From the NCBI GenBank assembly GCA_007129655.1, contig SKVC01000029.1:1-14019 (forward strand): a stretch of DNA of 14,019 nucleotides, given 5' to 3'. The position numbers and the translations under genes were made by a program. Below are positions 1 through 6,899 of this stretch, piece after piece. Within the stretch, counting starts at the first letter, position 1. Each line of letters opens with the position of its first letter. The notes under the pieces are model-generated. The model did no database searches. It was not told the origin of the DNA and was given only the letters and a program-made list of their open reading frames with translations. The DNA is from Thermoplasmata archaeon. Lineage in GTDB: Archaea > Thermoplasmatota > Thermoplasmata > Halarchaeoplasmatales > Halarchaeoplasmataceae.

Positions 1-681
1 GCGGATCGTGATCCTACCGTCCCCTTCTTCTGCGGTTGAATCTATCGAAGTAACCCTGGAAGTCCAGCCGATCCCGTCCTCTCTGTACGAATTATAGTTC
101 GTATTTACTTCCGGAGAATTTTTTAGTGTAACTATCTCTCCTTGAACTTCATAAACATAAACATCCCAGCCCCAGAAAGGATGAGTAACTTTTAGATTAG
201 GATATGGAAAGATCTCAAATTCTTCTAAGAAGTCTTCGCCTTCCATATATTCGAATACGGGAATATGCTCGATCAGTTTAACTTCGAATAAAAGGTCTTC
301 CGTATAAGTATCATAGGCTTTTGCCGGAGGAACTTCGATCACTTTAGTTTGACCTTCACGCATCCCTACTACATTTTCGCTCCAACCGTCGATGACACCC
401 TCTCCGACGGTGAACCTAAATGGATCTCCCCGGGTTCTTTCGTCAAAGGTGAATATGGTTTCTTCAGACACCACGTCTTGCGAACTGTCGAAAACGCGTC
501 TACTTTCGTAGATACGGTCATCGCGTAGCCAACCGGTATAGTGAACAGAAACACTATCTCCTAATTCTGCCCTTTTTACGTCTTCAACGTCCTCTTGAAG
601 GTAGTAATTTCTTATCACAACTCCGCCGATAACTGCTACCAAGATTACGGCCACTATAACATACGTTATCCATTTTTTCAT
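1..681 (-). CDS. Membrane-anchored FKBP-type peptidyl-prolyl cis-trans isomerase, C-terminus cut off by window edge
   Basis: This gene encodes a prolyl isomerase of the FKBP family, predicted to act on the outer face of the membrane. The first 227 residues are visible; the C-terminus lies outside the window. A hydrophobic helix at residues 5-24 follows MKK and should be a signal anchor. The FKBP core runs from about residue 40 to 136: VHYTGWL (46-52), VFDSS (63-67), GEGVIDGW (93-100), VVGMREGQ (104-111) and VPPAKAYD (117-124). After the core comes a stretch with HPFWGW (167-172) and EVQGEIVTLKNSPEVN (178-193). It resembles the insert-in-flap region of long archaeal FKBP/SlyD proteins, although that assignment is less certain. 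The ATG at 681 is the only start directly ahead of the membrane helix. The gene diverges from purA. An extracytoplasmic foldase would suit an organism that exports large beta-rich proteins like the one at the other end of the window, but a functional link is only inferred. Confidence 0.88.
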   Translation of the reverse strand, partial: MKKWITYVIVAVILVAVIGGVVIRNYYLQEDVEDVKRAELGDSVSVHYTGWLRDDRIYESRRVFDSSQDVVSEETIFTFDERTRGDPFRFTVGEGVIDGWSENVVGMREGQTKVIEVPPAKAYDTYTEDLLFEVKLIEHIPVFEYMEGEDFLEEFEIFPYPNLKVTHPFWGWDVYVYEVQGEIVTLKNSPEVNTNYNSYREDGIGWTSRVTSIDSTAEEGDGRITIR

Positions 682-710
682 GTGTAACCGGCGGAAAGAA
701 AGTAGTATCA

Positions 711-724
711 GTAATAAATTTTTT
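711..724 (-). promoter_or_regulatory. Probable TATA box for the FKBP gene
   Basis: Read on the minus strand this is an A/T-only stretch, AAAAAATTTATTA, centred about 34 bases before the ATG at 681. With usual archaeal spacing, transcription would begin about 5-10 bases before the start codon, so the leader is very short. I see no clear Shine-Dalgarno sequence. The call rests on composition and spacing only. Confidence 0.45.
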
Positions 725-735
725 GGATTGTAAAC

Positions 736-745
736 CTTAAATATC
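736..745 (+). promoter_or_regulatory. Probable TATA box for purA (leaderless transcript)
   Basis: CTTAAATATC is a good match to an archaeal box A and is centred about 25 bases before the purA ATG. That puts the transcription start on or next to the start codon, so the mRNA is probably leaderless. No ribosome binding site precedes the ATG, which fits. Confidence 0.55.
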
Positions 746-765
746 AGATGATAATCCAATAACTT

Positions 766-2046
766 ATGAGCTCGACGGTAATAGTAGGGACACAATGGGG
801 AGACGAAGGCAAGGGAAAGATAACCGATTATTACGCAAAAAACGCAGATCATATAGTTCGTTTTCAAGGAGGAAACAATGCGGGACACACCATCATAATA
901 GGTGAAGAAAAATATCAGTTGCATTTGATACCATCCGGAATACTAAGAAACGATAAAAAAGCGGTCATCGGAAACGGTGTCGTAGTCGATCCAAAAGTGC
1001 TCATAGAAGAAATAAGAGGTATAGAAGAGCGAGACATCGATACGGATAATCTGGTACTTTCGGACCGAGCACATCTGATAATGCCTTATCATAGAGAGCT
1101 GGATGGTATAGAGGAAAAATCGAAGGGATCTTACAGTGCCGGAACAACACGTAAAGGCATAGGTCCCTGCTACGCAGATAAGGTTGCACGGTTCGGTATT
1201 CGGGTTTGCGATCTTTACAATCCGGATATATTCAAAGATAAACTTTCCAAGATTGTACCTATCAAAAATAATATCTTAAGAGCCTATGGAAACAATTCTG
1301 ATTTCGAAGTAGATTCCATATTTGAAGAATACCTAAATTACGCCAAAATACTGAAAAAATATGTTGATGATGTCTCCGTACTCCTGAATAATGCCTTCAA
1401 AGAAGGGAAGAACGTACTCTTCGAAGGTGCACAGGGAACACACCTGGATATAGACCATGGAGTTTATCCCTACACCACCTCATCCAATACTATTTCTTCC
1501 GCCGCCTGTAACGGTACAGGGGTAGGACCGAGATTCATTGATGAAATAATAGGTATAGTAAAGGCATATACTAGCAGAGTCGGCACAGGTCCGTTTCCTA
1601 CGGAATTAAAAGGTGAAACAGGCGATCTCATAAGAGAAAAAGGTGGAGAATACGGGACAACAACCGGCAGACCGAGAAGATGCGGTTGGTTAGATATGGT
1701 GATGTTACGCTACTCTGTTAGGATAAATTCTATCACTTCTCTGGCACTCACTAAATTAGATGTTTTGAGTGGAATGGAAAGCATAAAGTTATGCACGCAT
1801 TATGAATACGATGGTAAACGAGTAATGCACTTTCCGGCGGACATAGAGCGTTTAAGAGATTATAAGCCAATTTACAAGAGCTTTAAGGGATGGGAAGAAA
1901 CTCTATCGGACATAGTCGATAAAGGATATGAAGCGCTGCCCGAAGAGATAAAAACATACATAAAATACATAGAAGAAGACACCGGCATACCGGTAAAGAT
2001 AATTTCTGTAGGTCCCAAACGCAGTGAAACTATAATCAGAGATTAG
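766..2046 (+). CDS. purA: Adenylosuccinate synthetase
   Basis: This enzyme joins IMP and aspartate using GTP to give adenylosuccinate, the first step from IMP to AMP, in the cytoplasm. At 426 residues it is close to the bacterial-type length (about 430) rather than the shorter form of some archaea. The N-terminal GTQWGDEGKGK (8-18) carries the catalytic Asp13, and NNAGHT (37-42) carries His41; both fall at the same numbers as in the E. coli enzyme. GNGVVVDP (69-76), GTTRKGIGP (126-134), EGAQGTHLDIDHG and TTGRPRRCGW (299-308, with the substrate-binding Arg pair) are all present. The frame is intact and no key residue is missing. It diverges from the FKBP gene and its last 11 bases overlap the end of purF on the other strand. 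It is likely expressed from its own leaderless promoter. Confidence 0.98.
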   Translation: MSSTVIVGTQWGDEGKGKITDYYAKNADHIVRFQGGNNAGHTIIIGEEKYQLHLIPSGILRNDKKAVIGNGVVVDPKVLIEEIRGIEERDIDTDNLVLSDRAHLIMPYHRELDGIEEKSKGSYSAGTTRKGIGPCYADKVARFGIRVCDLYNPDIFKDKLSKIVPIKNNILRAYGNNSDFEVDSIFEEYLNYAKILKKYVDDVSVLLNNAFKEGKNVLFEGAQGTHLDIDHGVYPYTTSSNTISSAACNGTGVGPRFIDEIIGIVKAYTSRVGTGPFPTELKGETGDLIREKGGEYGTTTGRPRRCGWLDMVMLRYSVRINSITSLALTKLDVLSGMESIKLCTHYEYDGKRVMHFPADIERLRDYKPIYKSFKGWEETLSDIVDKGYEALPEEIKTYIKYIEEDTGIPVKIISVGPKRSETIIRD

Positions 2047-3481
2047 AATTTGCAAAAACTGCTCTTCTCTCTTTTTCTCTGCACTCTCCAAAGTATTGAC
2101 GTATGTCTTCCCGTACCTGTGTGGGATAATCTTCGTTTAGACAGGCGAGACATAGCCCCTCTTTCTGTCGCTCCAAACCTCGGACTAGCCCATCAATACT
2201 TTGATAGGTTAAAGAGTCTGCTCCTATTTTCTGTCTGATCTGTTCGATCGTACTATTGGCCGCTGTTAATTCCTTCTTTGTTGGAATATCTATTCCATAA
2301 TAACATGGTGATCTTATCGGTGGACAGCCTGACAAAAAGTGAACTTCTTTGGCTCCGGCGGTTCTGATCAAATTTACCAATTTTTTAGAGGTCGTCCCCC
2401 TTACTATACTATCGTCTACCAGAGCCACCTTTTTTCCTTTGACTTCCTCTATTATCGGATTTAGCTTTATACGTACGGCGGTTTCTCTGGATGTCTGGTC
2501 CGGCATTATGAATGTTCTGCCGACGTATCTATTTCTCAAAAGCCCTTCTCTATAAGGAATGTTTAAATATTCAGCCATGGAGAGTGCCAGTGTACGAGCG
2601 GTATCCGGTACCGGTATCACCACATCGATTTCCAACCCCTTCTTCTTCCACTCCTTCGCCAACTCTTCTCCTAACCTCAATCGAGATTCGTAAACATTGG
2701 ATCTTTCGATAGTGGCATCACTTCTGGCGAAATATACCCACTCGAACATGCAGTGTTTCGGTTCTTCCGGGCGAACCGGTCGATAAATTACGGTTTTGTC
2801 TTCCTTTATCAGTATGGCTTCTCCGCCTTTCACGTCCCTCATTATTTCGTAACCTAATATATCCAAAACGATGTTCTCCGATGCTACTGCGTAGCTGATT
2901 CCGTCAAGTGTGATCCGTTTACCGTATATCATCGGTCTTATAGCATGAGGATCTCTAAAAAGAAGCATACCTATACGCGGTATCAACGCGATCACGGAAT
3001 AACTGCCGTTAAGTCTATCCATGGTTCTTCCAACAGCAGAGAATATCTCATCTATCCCTATATTGTCTTCCGATTTCAATTCTTGTGAGAATACGGCTAA
3101 TATAAGTTCTAGATCACATTCCGATTCGAGTTCTACATCCAATTCATCTCTAAGTTGAGGATAGTTAACAATATTCCCGTTATGTACCATGCTTATCTCG
3201 ATGGGATCGTGAGTAACGAATGGTTGAGCATCTACAAAATTATCGCTACCTATCGTTGGATAACGTACATGACCAAGTCCTGATGTCCCCTTAAGTTCAG
3301 AGAGGATTTGTTTGTTAAAAACTGAGCCTACGAGATCACTACCTTTGGATAACTTACCGGAATCCCCATTAGATATATACATACCTGCACCATTCTGACC
3401 TCTGTGCTGAATAGCGAACAAGCCATTGTATATTTCGGAGGATGCCTTCAGCGTACCAAAAACACCTACTATGCCGCACAT
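2036..3481 (-). CDS. purF: Amidophosphoribosyltransferase (glutamine PRPP amidotransferase)
   Basis: PurF makes 5-phosphoribosylamine from PRPP and glutamine, the committed first step of purine synthesis. The 481-residue protein has an N-terminal class II (Ntn) glutaminase domain beginning MCGIVGVFG, so Cys2 is the nucleophile once Met1 is removed and no longer propeptide is present. HRGQNGAG (26-33) and HNGNIVNY (100-107) are the other glutaminase signatures. The phosphoribosyltransferase half contains the PRPP loop VALVDDSIVRGTT (352-364). Cys244, Cys393, Cys444 and Cys447 match the spacing of the four [4Fe-4S] ligands of the Bacillus subtilis enzyme (54 residues between the second and fourth in both), so this is the iron-sulfur form, probably oxygen-sensitive. 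The start is fixed by the need for Cys2. The gene is convergent and overlapping with purA and divergent from pdxT. Confidence 0.98.
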   Translation of the reverse strand: MCGIVGVFGTLKASSEIYNGLFAIQHRGQNGAGMYISNGDSGKLSKGSDLVGSVFNKQILSELKGTSGLGHVRYPTIGSDNFVDAQPFVTHDPIEISMVHNGNIVNYPQLRDELDVELESECDLELILAVFSQELKSEDNIGIDEIFSAVGRTMDRLNGSYSVIALIPRIGMLLFRDPHAIRPMIYGKRITLDGISYAVASENIVLDILGYEIMRDVKGGEAILIKEDKTVIYRPVRPEEPKHCMFEWVYFARSDATIERSNVYESRLRLGEELAKEWKKKGLEIDVVIPVPDTARTLALSMAEYLNIPYREGLLRNRYVGRTFIMPDQTSRETAVRIKLNPIIEEVKGKKVALVDDSIVRGTTSKKLVNLIRTAGAKEVHFLSGCPPIRSPCYYGIDIPTKKELTAANSTIEQIRQKIGADSLTYQSIDGLVRGLERQKEGLCLACLNEDYPTQVREDIRQYFGECREKERRAVFANSNL

Positions 3482-3487
3482 TTGTAT

Positions 3488-3506
3488 TCCTCATCTGAAT
3501 TTTTAA
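3488..3506 (-). promoter_or_regulatory. Possible promoter and ribosome-binding elements of purF
   Basis: On the minus strand TTAAAAAT (3506-3499) is TATA-like but ends only 17 bases before the purF ATG, rather close for a leaderless start. GAGG follows at about 3488-3491, a weak Shine-Dalgarno with about 6-7 bases of spacing. An alternative TATA (TTATACAT, about 3533-3540) would give a leader of roughly 30 bases and make the GAGG usable. The sequence alone does not decide between them. Confidence 0.35.
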
Positions 3507-3521
3507 GACGGTAATCTACGA

Positions 3522-3545
3522 TAATGCATTACATGTATAAATGTA
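3522..3545. promoter_or_regulatory. Cluster of short palindromes between purF and pdxT (possible operator)
   Basis: Within 24 bases lie a perfect 10-base palindrome TAATGCATTA (3522-3531), an 8-base palindrome TACATGTA (3530-3537), and a split inverted repeat TACAT-6-ATGTA (3530-3545). This is the middle of a 109-base region that must drive both purF and pdxT. The placement suits a shared regulator. A/T-rich DNA gives short palindromes by chance, so this is tentative. Confidence 0.35.
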
Positions 3546-3560
3546 TCGTTTAATAGTTAC

Positions 3561-3570
3561 ACTTAAAAAC
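3561..3570 (+). promoter_or_regulatory. Probable TATA box for pdxT (leaderless transcript)
   Basis: ACTTAAAAAC is centred about 25-26 bases before the pdxT ATG at 3591, the same geometry as the box before purA. Transcription should start at or beside the ATG. No Shine-Dalgarno is present. Confidence 0.5.
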
Positions 3571-3590
3571 CAAAAAAACCTTCCTAGTTT

Positions 3591-4193
3591 ATGAAGATAG
3601 GTATTCTCGGAGTTCAAGGTGCAGTTGCAGAGCACTGCATATCTGTAAAACTTGCTTTTTCGGAATTAGGTATAGATGGCATTGTTATATCCGTAAGATC
3701 TATCAGAGACTTAAAGGATCTGGATGGGCTCATAATACCCGGGGGAGAGAGTAGTACAATTTCCAGATTGATTGATGCTCTAGAATTGAGAGATAATATT
3801 ATCACTCTTGCTAAAGATGGTTTTCCGATCATGGGAACATGTGCCGGTTCTATTCTTCTTGCTGATGAGGGAGATTTTTCAGTTGAACGTTCTGACACCA
3901 AACTACTTGGTTTGATGGAGATGACCGTTCGCCGTAACGCTTTTGGCAGACAAAGAGAATCATTCGAATATACTATTGATATAGAGGGTATAGCCGATAA
4001 CTTTCCGGGAGTACTTATCCGGGCCCCGGCCATAGAAAACTGCAGAGGAGACTGTAAAGCCATAGCATACATAGACGACTATATAGTCGCTGCAAAACAA
4101 AATAATCTTACTGCACTCACTTTTCATCCGGAATTAACAAAGGACACAAGGATACATCAGTATTTTATAAAAGAAATAGCTGATAAAAACTAA
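3591..4193 (+). CDS. pdxT: Pyridoxal 5'-phosphate synthase, glutaminase subunit PdxT
   Basis: PdxT hydrolyses glutamine and channels ammonia to PdxS, which builds pyridoxal 5'-phosphate from ribose 5-phosphate and glyceraldehyde 3-phosphate. The 200-residue length is normal. It begins MKIGILGVQGAVAEH, the family's N-terminal signature, followed by IIPGGESSTI (48-57). The class I triad is visible: nucleophile Cys84 in GTCAGS, and His179 with Glu181 in FHPEL. RRNAFGRQ (114-121) is another conserved PdxT segment. The partner pdxS is not in this window, so it must lie elsewhere if the pathway works. The last four bases overlap the end of guaAA on the opposite strand. Position 1 of the protein directly starts the beta strand, which supports the chosen start. 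Confidence 0.97.
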   Translation: MKIGILGVQGAVAEHCISVKLAFSELGIDGIVISVRSIRDLKDLDGLIIPGGESSTISRLIDALELRDNIITLAKDGFPIMGTCAGSILLADEGDFSVERSDTKLLGLMEMTVRRNAFGRQRESFEYTIDIEGIADNFPGVLIRAPAIENCRGDCKAIAYIDDYIVAAKQNNLTALTFHPELTKDTRIHQYFIKEIADKN

Positions 4194-4753
4194 TCCTCTT
4201 GACATACTTTCATAAAATTCTTGAATATTTCTGCCCCGTATTCAGTATGCTCAACTTCGGGATGAAATTGTAGGCCGTAGATTTTTTTCTCCCTGTGTTT
4301 AAAGGCTTGATATCTACATGTATCCGAACTCGCTAGCGGGTACAATTCGGGTCCGAGCTCCTTGACCTCATCATTATGTGATTCCCACACAACAAATTCC
4401 GATGGAATATCCATGAAAAGATCATTCTGTTCCTTTATATGAATGGTGGTCTTACCGTATTCGGGTACTTCAGCAGAACCGGCAGTGCCACCAAAATATC
4501 TGGCGATATACTGGGCACCGACACATATACCCAATATGGGTATACCGAGTTCCAGATATTCATCCGTGTTTCCCAATTTCAATTCCGTATCCGATATGGT
4601 CGGTGCTCCGCCGGATAAAACCAAACCGCTTGCTACTATATCCTTTGACGGTGTAGTGTTTGAAATTATATCGGTATCTACACCTAGGTAACGAAGTACG
4701 CGCCATTCACGGTGGGTCCATTGACCTCCGTTATCCACCACATCTATCTTCAT
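4190..4753 (-). CDS. guaAA: GMP synthase glutaminase subunit (archaeal split type, subunit A)
   Basis: In many archaea GMP synthase is two proteins. This one is the class I glutaminase that supplies ammonia to the separate ATP pyrophosphatase subunit, which converts XMP to GMP and is not encoded here. It has 187 residues from the ATG at 4753. The opening VVDNGGQWTHR (4-14) and VLSGGAP (45-51) are typical of the family. Catalytic Cys77 lies in GICVGAQ, with His164 and Glu166 in FHPEV followed by HTEYG. The elbow reads GICVGAQ where GICLGHQ is usual. The gene lies 5 bases after pyrG on the same strand, so they probably form an operon. GGAAAGTGA overlapping the pyrG stop serves as Shine-Dalgarno for this ATG. 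A GTG at 4762, overlapping the pyrG stop, would add MNS; the ATG is preferred because homologues I recall start at this strand. Confidence 0.96.
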   Translation of the reverse strand: MKIDVVDNGGQWTHREWRVLRYLGVDTDIISNTTPSKDIVASGLVLSGGAPTISDTELKLGNTDEYLELGIPILGICVGAQYIARYFGGTAGSAEVPEYGKTTIHIKEQNDLFMDIPSEFVVWESHNDEVKELGPELYPLASSDTCRYQAFKHREKKIYGLQFHPEVEHTEYGAEIFKNFMKVCQED

Positions 4754-4758
4754 CGAGT

Positions 4759-6390
4759 TCACTTTCCTTTTTGTTCTATGATAGCCTTTACAAACGCCAG
4801 GAATAACGGCGCCGGCTTCATAGGTCTAGAACAGAATTCGGGGTGGAACTGGCAACCCATGAAGAAGGGATGTTCGGTTATTTCAAGTATCTCCATCCGC
4901 TTCTGATTGTGGGATTTTCCGCTGAATACCATTCCATTTTCTTCGATCTCTTCTTTAAAATCAAGATTCACTTCGTAGCGATGTCGGTGTCTTTCTTCGA
5001 TCTCTTCTTCGCCGTATATCTCAAAGGCTCTGGTCCCTTCATCCAGGAGAACCTTTTCGGCTCCCAATCTCATGGTCCCACCCATCATATCTATACCACG
5101 TTGCATAGGCATGAAATCTATAACAGGATGTTCCGTTCGTTCATCAAATTCAGAACTGTTAGCATCTTCGTAACCTAAAACATTCCTAGCGAATTCGATA
5201 ACCGATACCTGGAAACCTAAGCAGATACTCAATATAGGTATATCATTGATTCTTGCATAATTTACGGCGTTGATCTTCCCGTTTATACCCCGGGTACCAA
5301 ATCCACCGGGAATAAGTATACCATCTACGTCTGATAACAAATTCTTGTGATCTTCTTTTTCCAAGTCCTCCGATTCTATGTATTTAATGTTTATTTTGGT
5401 CTTTGTAGCCGCCCGACAATGATTTAATGCTTCTTCATGGCTGGTGTAAGCATCTTTGAGGTCGCAATATTTCCCAACTAAGGCGATCGTTATCTCAGAA
5501 GTTGGATTCTCATAACTTTCAAGGAATTCTTTCCATTCCACCATACCAGTAGCCTGCTCCTTTCTCTCTTGGATTATTTCTTCCAATCCCATCTTCTTGA
5601 TCACATAGGAGGTCATTCCTTCATCGTCTAAAATCAAGGGAACCTGGTATATATTGTTCGCATTGGGCGAACTGACAACCGCTTCAACGGGAACGTCACA
5701 AAATAGAGATATCTTCTTTTTTGTTGATTTATCGAGTTTGTTATCGGAACGTCCAACTATTATATCTGGTTCGATACCTATCGCACGCAGTTCTTGAACC
5801 GAGTGTTGAGTGGGTTTTGTCTTCTGTTCTCCGACAACACTCAATACAGGAACAAGTGTTGTATGTATGAATATAAGGTTCTTACTATCGTCTCCTAGCT
5901 CCATGTGTAGTTGTCTGCTGGCTTCAAGGAAGGGGGCACTCTCTATATCTCCGACGGTTCCTCCCATCTCTATGAGTATGATGTCCGAATTTGTATCGTC
6001 CGCTACTTTCCATATGCGTCTGTTTATCTCATCGGTGATATGTGGGATTATCTGTACGGTTTTCCCGAGATATTCACCGGATCGTTCCTTCTCGATAACG
6101 CTCCGGTAAACTTTCCCCGTGGTTATGTTGTCATCGCCTGTTAGTTCCGTATCTAAAAAACGTTCGTAATTTCCCAGATCTAGATCTACTTCCGTTCCAT
6201 CTCTTAAAACAAATACTTCTCCGTGTTCGAAAGGGTTCATGGTACCTGCATCGCAGTTAAGGTAGGGGTCTACCTTGATCGCAGTAACTGATAATCCATG
6301 TGATTTCAATAACTTTCCCAGTGAGGAAGTTACTATGCCTTTACCAAGTCCGGATAAAACACCGCCCGTGATTACTATGAATTTTGTCAT
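4759..6390 (-). CDS. pyrG: CTP synthase
   Basis: PyrG aminates UTP to CTP using ATP and glutamine. The 543-residue protein is full length. The N-terminal synthetase domain opens with FIVITGGVLSGLGKG (4-18), containing the ATP loop, followed by DPYLNCDAGTMNPFEHGEV (41-59), LRDGTEVDLDLGNYERF (62-78) and EMGGTVGDIES (141-151). The C-terminal class I glutaminase domain begins near residue 300 (ITIALVGKY). It has GGFGTRG (362-368), the nucleophile Cys390 in SICLGFQ, and His516 with Glu518 in FHPEFCSRP. All catalytic groups are present. It is the first gene of the pyrG-guaAA operon and is divergent from hypA. Transcription probably starts from the CCTTAATAG box near 6430. Confidence 0.98.
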   Translation of the reverse strand: MTKFIVITGGVLSGLGKGIVTSSLGKLLKSHGLSVTAIKVDPYLNCDAGTMNPFEHGEVFVLRDGTEVDLDLGNYERFLDTELTGDDNITTGKVYRSVIEKERSGEYLGKTVQIIPHITDEINRRIWKVADDTNSDIILIEMGGTVGDIESAPFLEASRQLHMELGDDSKNLIFIHTTLVPVLSVVGEQKTKPTQHSVQELRAIGIEPDIIVGRSDNKLDKSTKKKISLFCDVPVEAVVSSPNANNIYQVPLILDDEGMTSYVIKKMGLEEIIQERKEQATGMVEWKEFLESYENPTSEITIALVGKYCDLKDAYTSHEEALNHCRAATKTKINIKYIESEDLEKEDHKNLLSDVDGILIPGGFGTRGINGKINAVNYARINDIPILSICLGFQVSVIEFARNVLGYEDANSSEFDERTEHPVIDFMPMQRGIDMMGGTMRLGAEKVLLDEGTRAFEIYGEEEIEERHRHRYEVNLDFKEEIEENGMVFSGKSHNQKRMEILEITEHPFFMGCQFHPEFCSRPMKPAPLFLAFVKAIIEQKGK

Positions 6391-6425
6391 GATTGCTTCA
6401 CGGGATTGGGTTATTCAGTACAAGT

Positions 6426-6434
6426 CTATTAAGG
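6426..6434 (-). promoter_or_regulatory. Possible TATA box for the pyrG-guaAA operon
   Basis: Minus-strand CCTTAATAG is centred about 40 bases before the pyrG ATG, predicting a leader of about 14 bases. A GTGA sits 8 bases before the ATG and could be a weak Shine-Dalgarno. A competing box, AAATATACC on the minus strand at 6451-6459, overlaps the hypA TATA box. Confidence 0.35.
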
Positions 6435-6450
6435 TTTTGGTCGGTTTTCG

Positions 6451-6460
6451 GTATATTTAA
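6451..6460 (+). promoter_or_regulatory. Probable TATA box for hypA-hypD
   Basis: GTATATTTAA is a strong archaeal box A match. It predicts a transcription start near 6480-6484, about 35 bases before the hypA ATG. The inverted repeat at 6490-6504 then falls just downstream of the start site. Confidence 0.5.
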
Positions 6461-6489
6461 TGTGGAATAATAATTGCGAAAATGTGTTA

Positions 6490-6504
6490 TACATGTTACA
6501 TGTA
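6490..6504. promoter_or_regulatory. Perfect 7-1-7 inverted repeat upstream of hypA (candidate operator)
   Basis: TACATGT-T-ACATGTA is a perfect inverted repeat with a single central base. It lies between the predicted hypA transcription start and the ATG at 6516, a place where a bound repressor would block transcription or early elongation. The same TACATGTA half-site occurs between purF and pdxT. The regulator is unknown. The site does not resemble the bacterial NikR operator I know. Confidence 0.45.
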
Positions 6505-6515
6505 ACTATCAAACG

Positions 6516-6899
6516 ATGCATGAATACTCGATCATGTCACAGCTTGTATCCGCCTTGATAGAAGAGTTAGACGAAAAACACAATTATAAAGTAAAGACCG
6601 TTCATATCGAAGTCGGTGAATTTACCTTTTTGGAGCCCAGCGCCTTGGAATTCGCCTTTTCGGTGTTGATTAAAGACACTGTGATCAAGGGTGCTTCATT
6701 GGAAGTAAAAACTATAAGATCTAAGATCGAATGCGGCGATTGTAGCTACATCGGTCCGGTTAAATATTCCGAAGAGCCGGCATTTCATCTTAATATCCCC
6801 ATCATCTCGTGCCCCGAATGCGGTTCCAAGCCAACGTTGATCAGTGGTAAAGAGACCATCATACGAAATTTGACTGTTACGGAGGAAGACGATGAGTGA
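6516..6899 (+). CDS. hypA: Hydrogenase nickel-insertion accessory protein HypA
   Basis: HypA binds nickel and, with HypB, delivers it to the large subunit of [NiFe]-hydrogenase. The start at 6516 gives MHEYSIMSQL, the family N-terminus in which Met1-His2-Glu3 forms the nickel site. A TTG 42 bases upstream keeps the frame open but would bury that motif, so it is rejected. The 127-residue protein has the zinc domain: Cys73-x2-Cys76 (CGDC) and Cys99-x2-Cys102 (CPEC). The tail SGKETIIRNL matches the usual C-terminal strand. Its last 8 bases overlap the start of hypD, so the two are translationally coupled. hypB is not seen in the window. Confidence 0.96.
   Translation: MHEYSIMSQLVSALIEELDEKHNYKVKTVHIEVGEFTFLEPSALEFAFSVLIKDTVIKGASLEVKTIRSKIECGDCSYIGPVKYSEEPAFHLNIPIISCPECGSKPTLISGKETIIRNLTVTEEDDE

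Noticed and set aside
3614..4072. 152-codon open frame antisense to pdxT
   Set aside because: pdxT is certain on the plus strand and the antisense product has no recognisable domain.
4754..4762. GTG start for guaAA overlapping the pyrG stop
   Set aside because: It would only add MNS before the first beta strand; the ATG at 4753 has a better placed Shine-Dalgarno-like GTGA. It remains possible.
4843..5178. 111-codon open frame antisense to pyrG
   Set aside because: It is opposite the conserved glutaminase domain of CTP synthase and shows no independent coding signal.
6474..6515. TTG start giving HypA a 14-residue N-terminal extension
   Set aside because: HypA needs Met1-His2-Glu3 for nickel binding and the ATG at 6516 gives exactly that; the extension also crosses the inverted repeat at 6490-6504.
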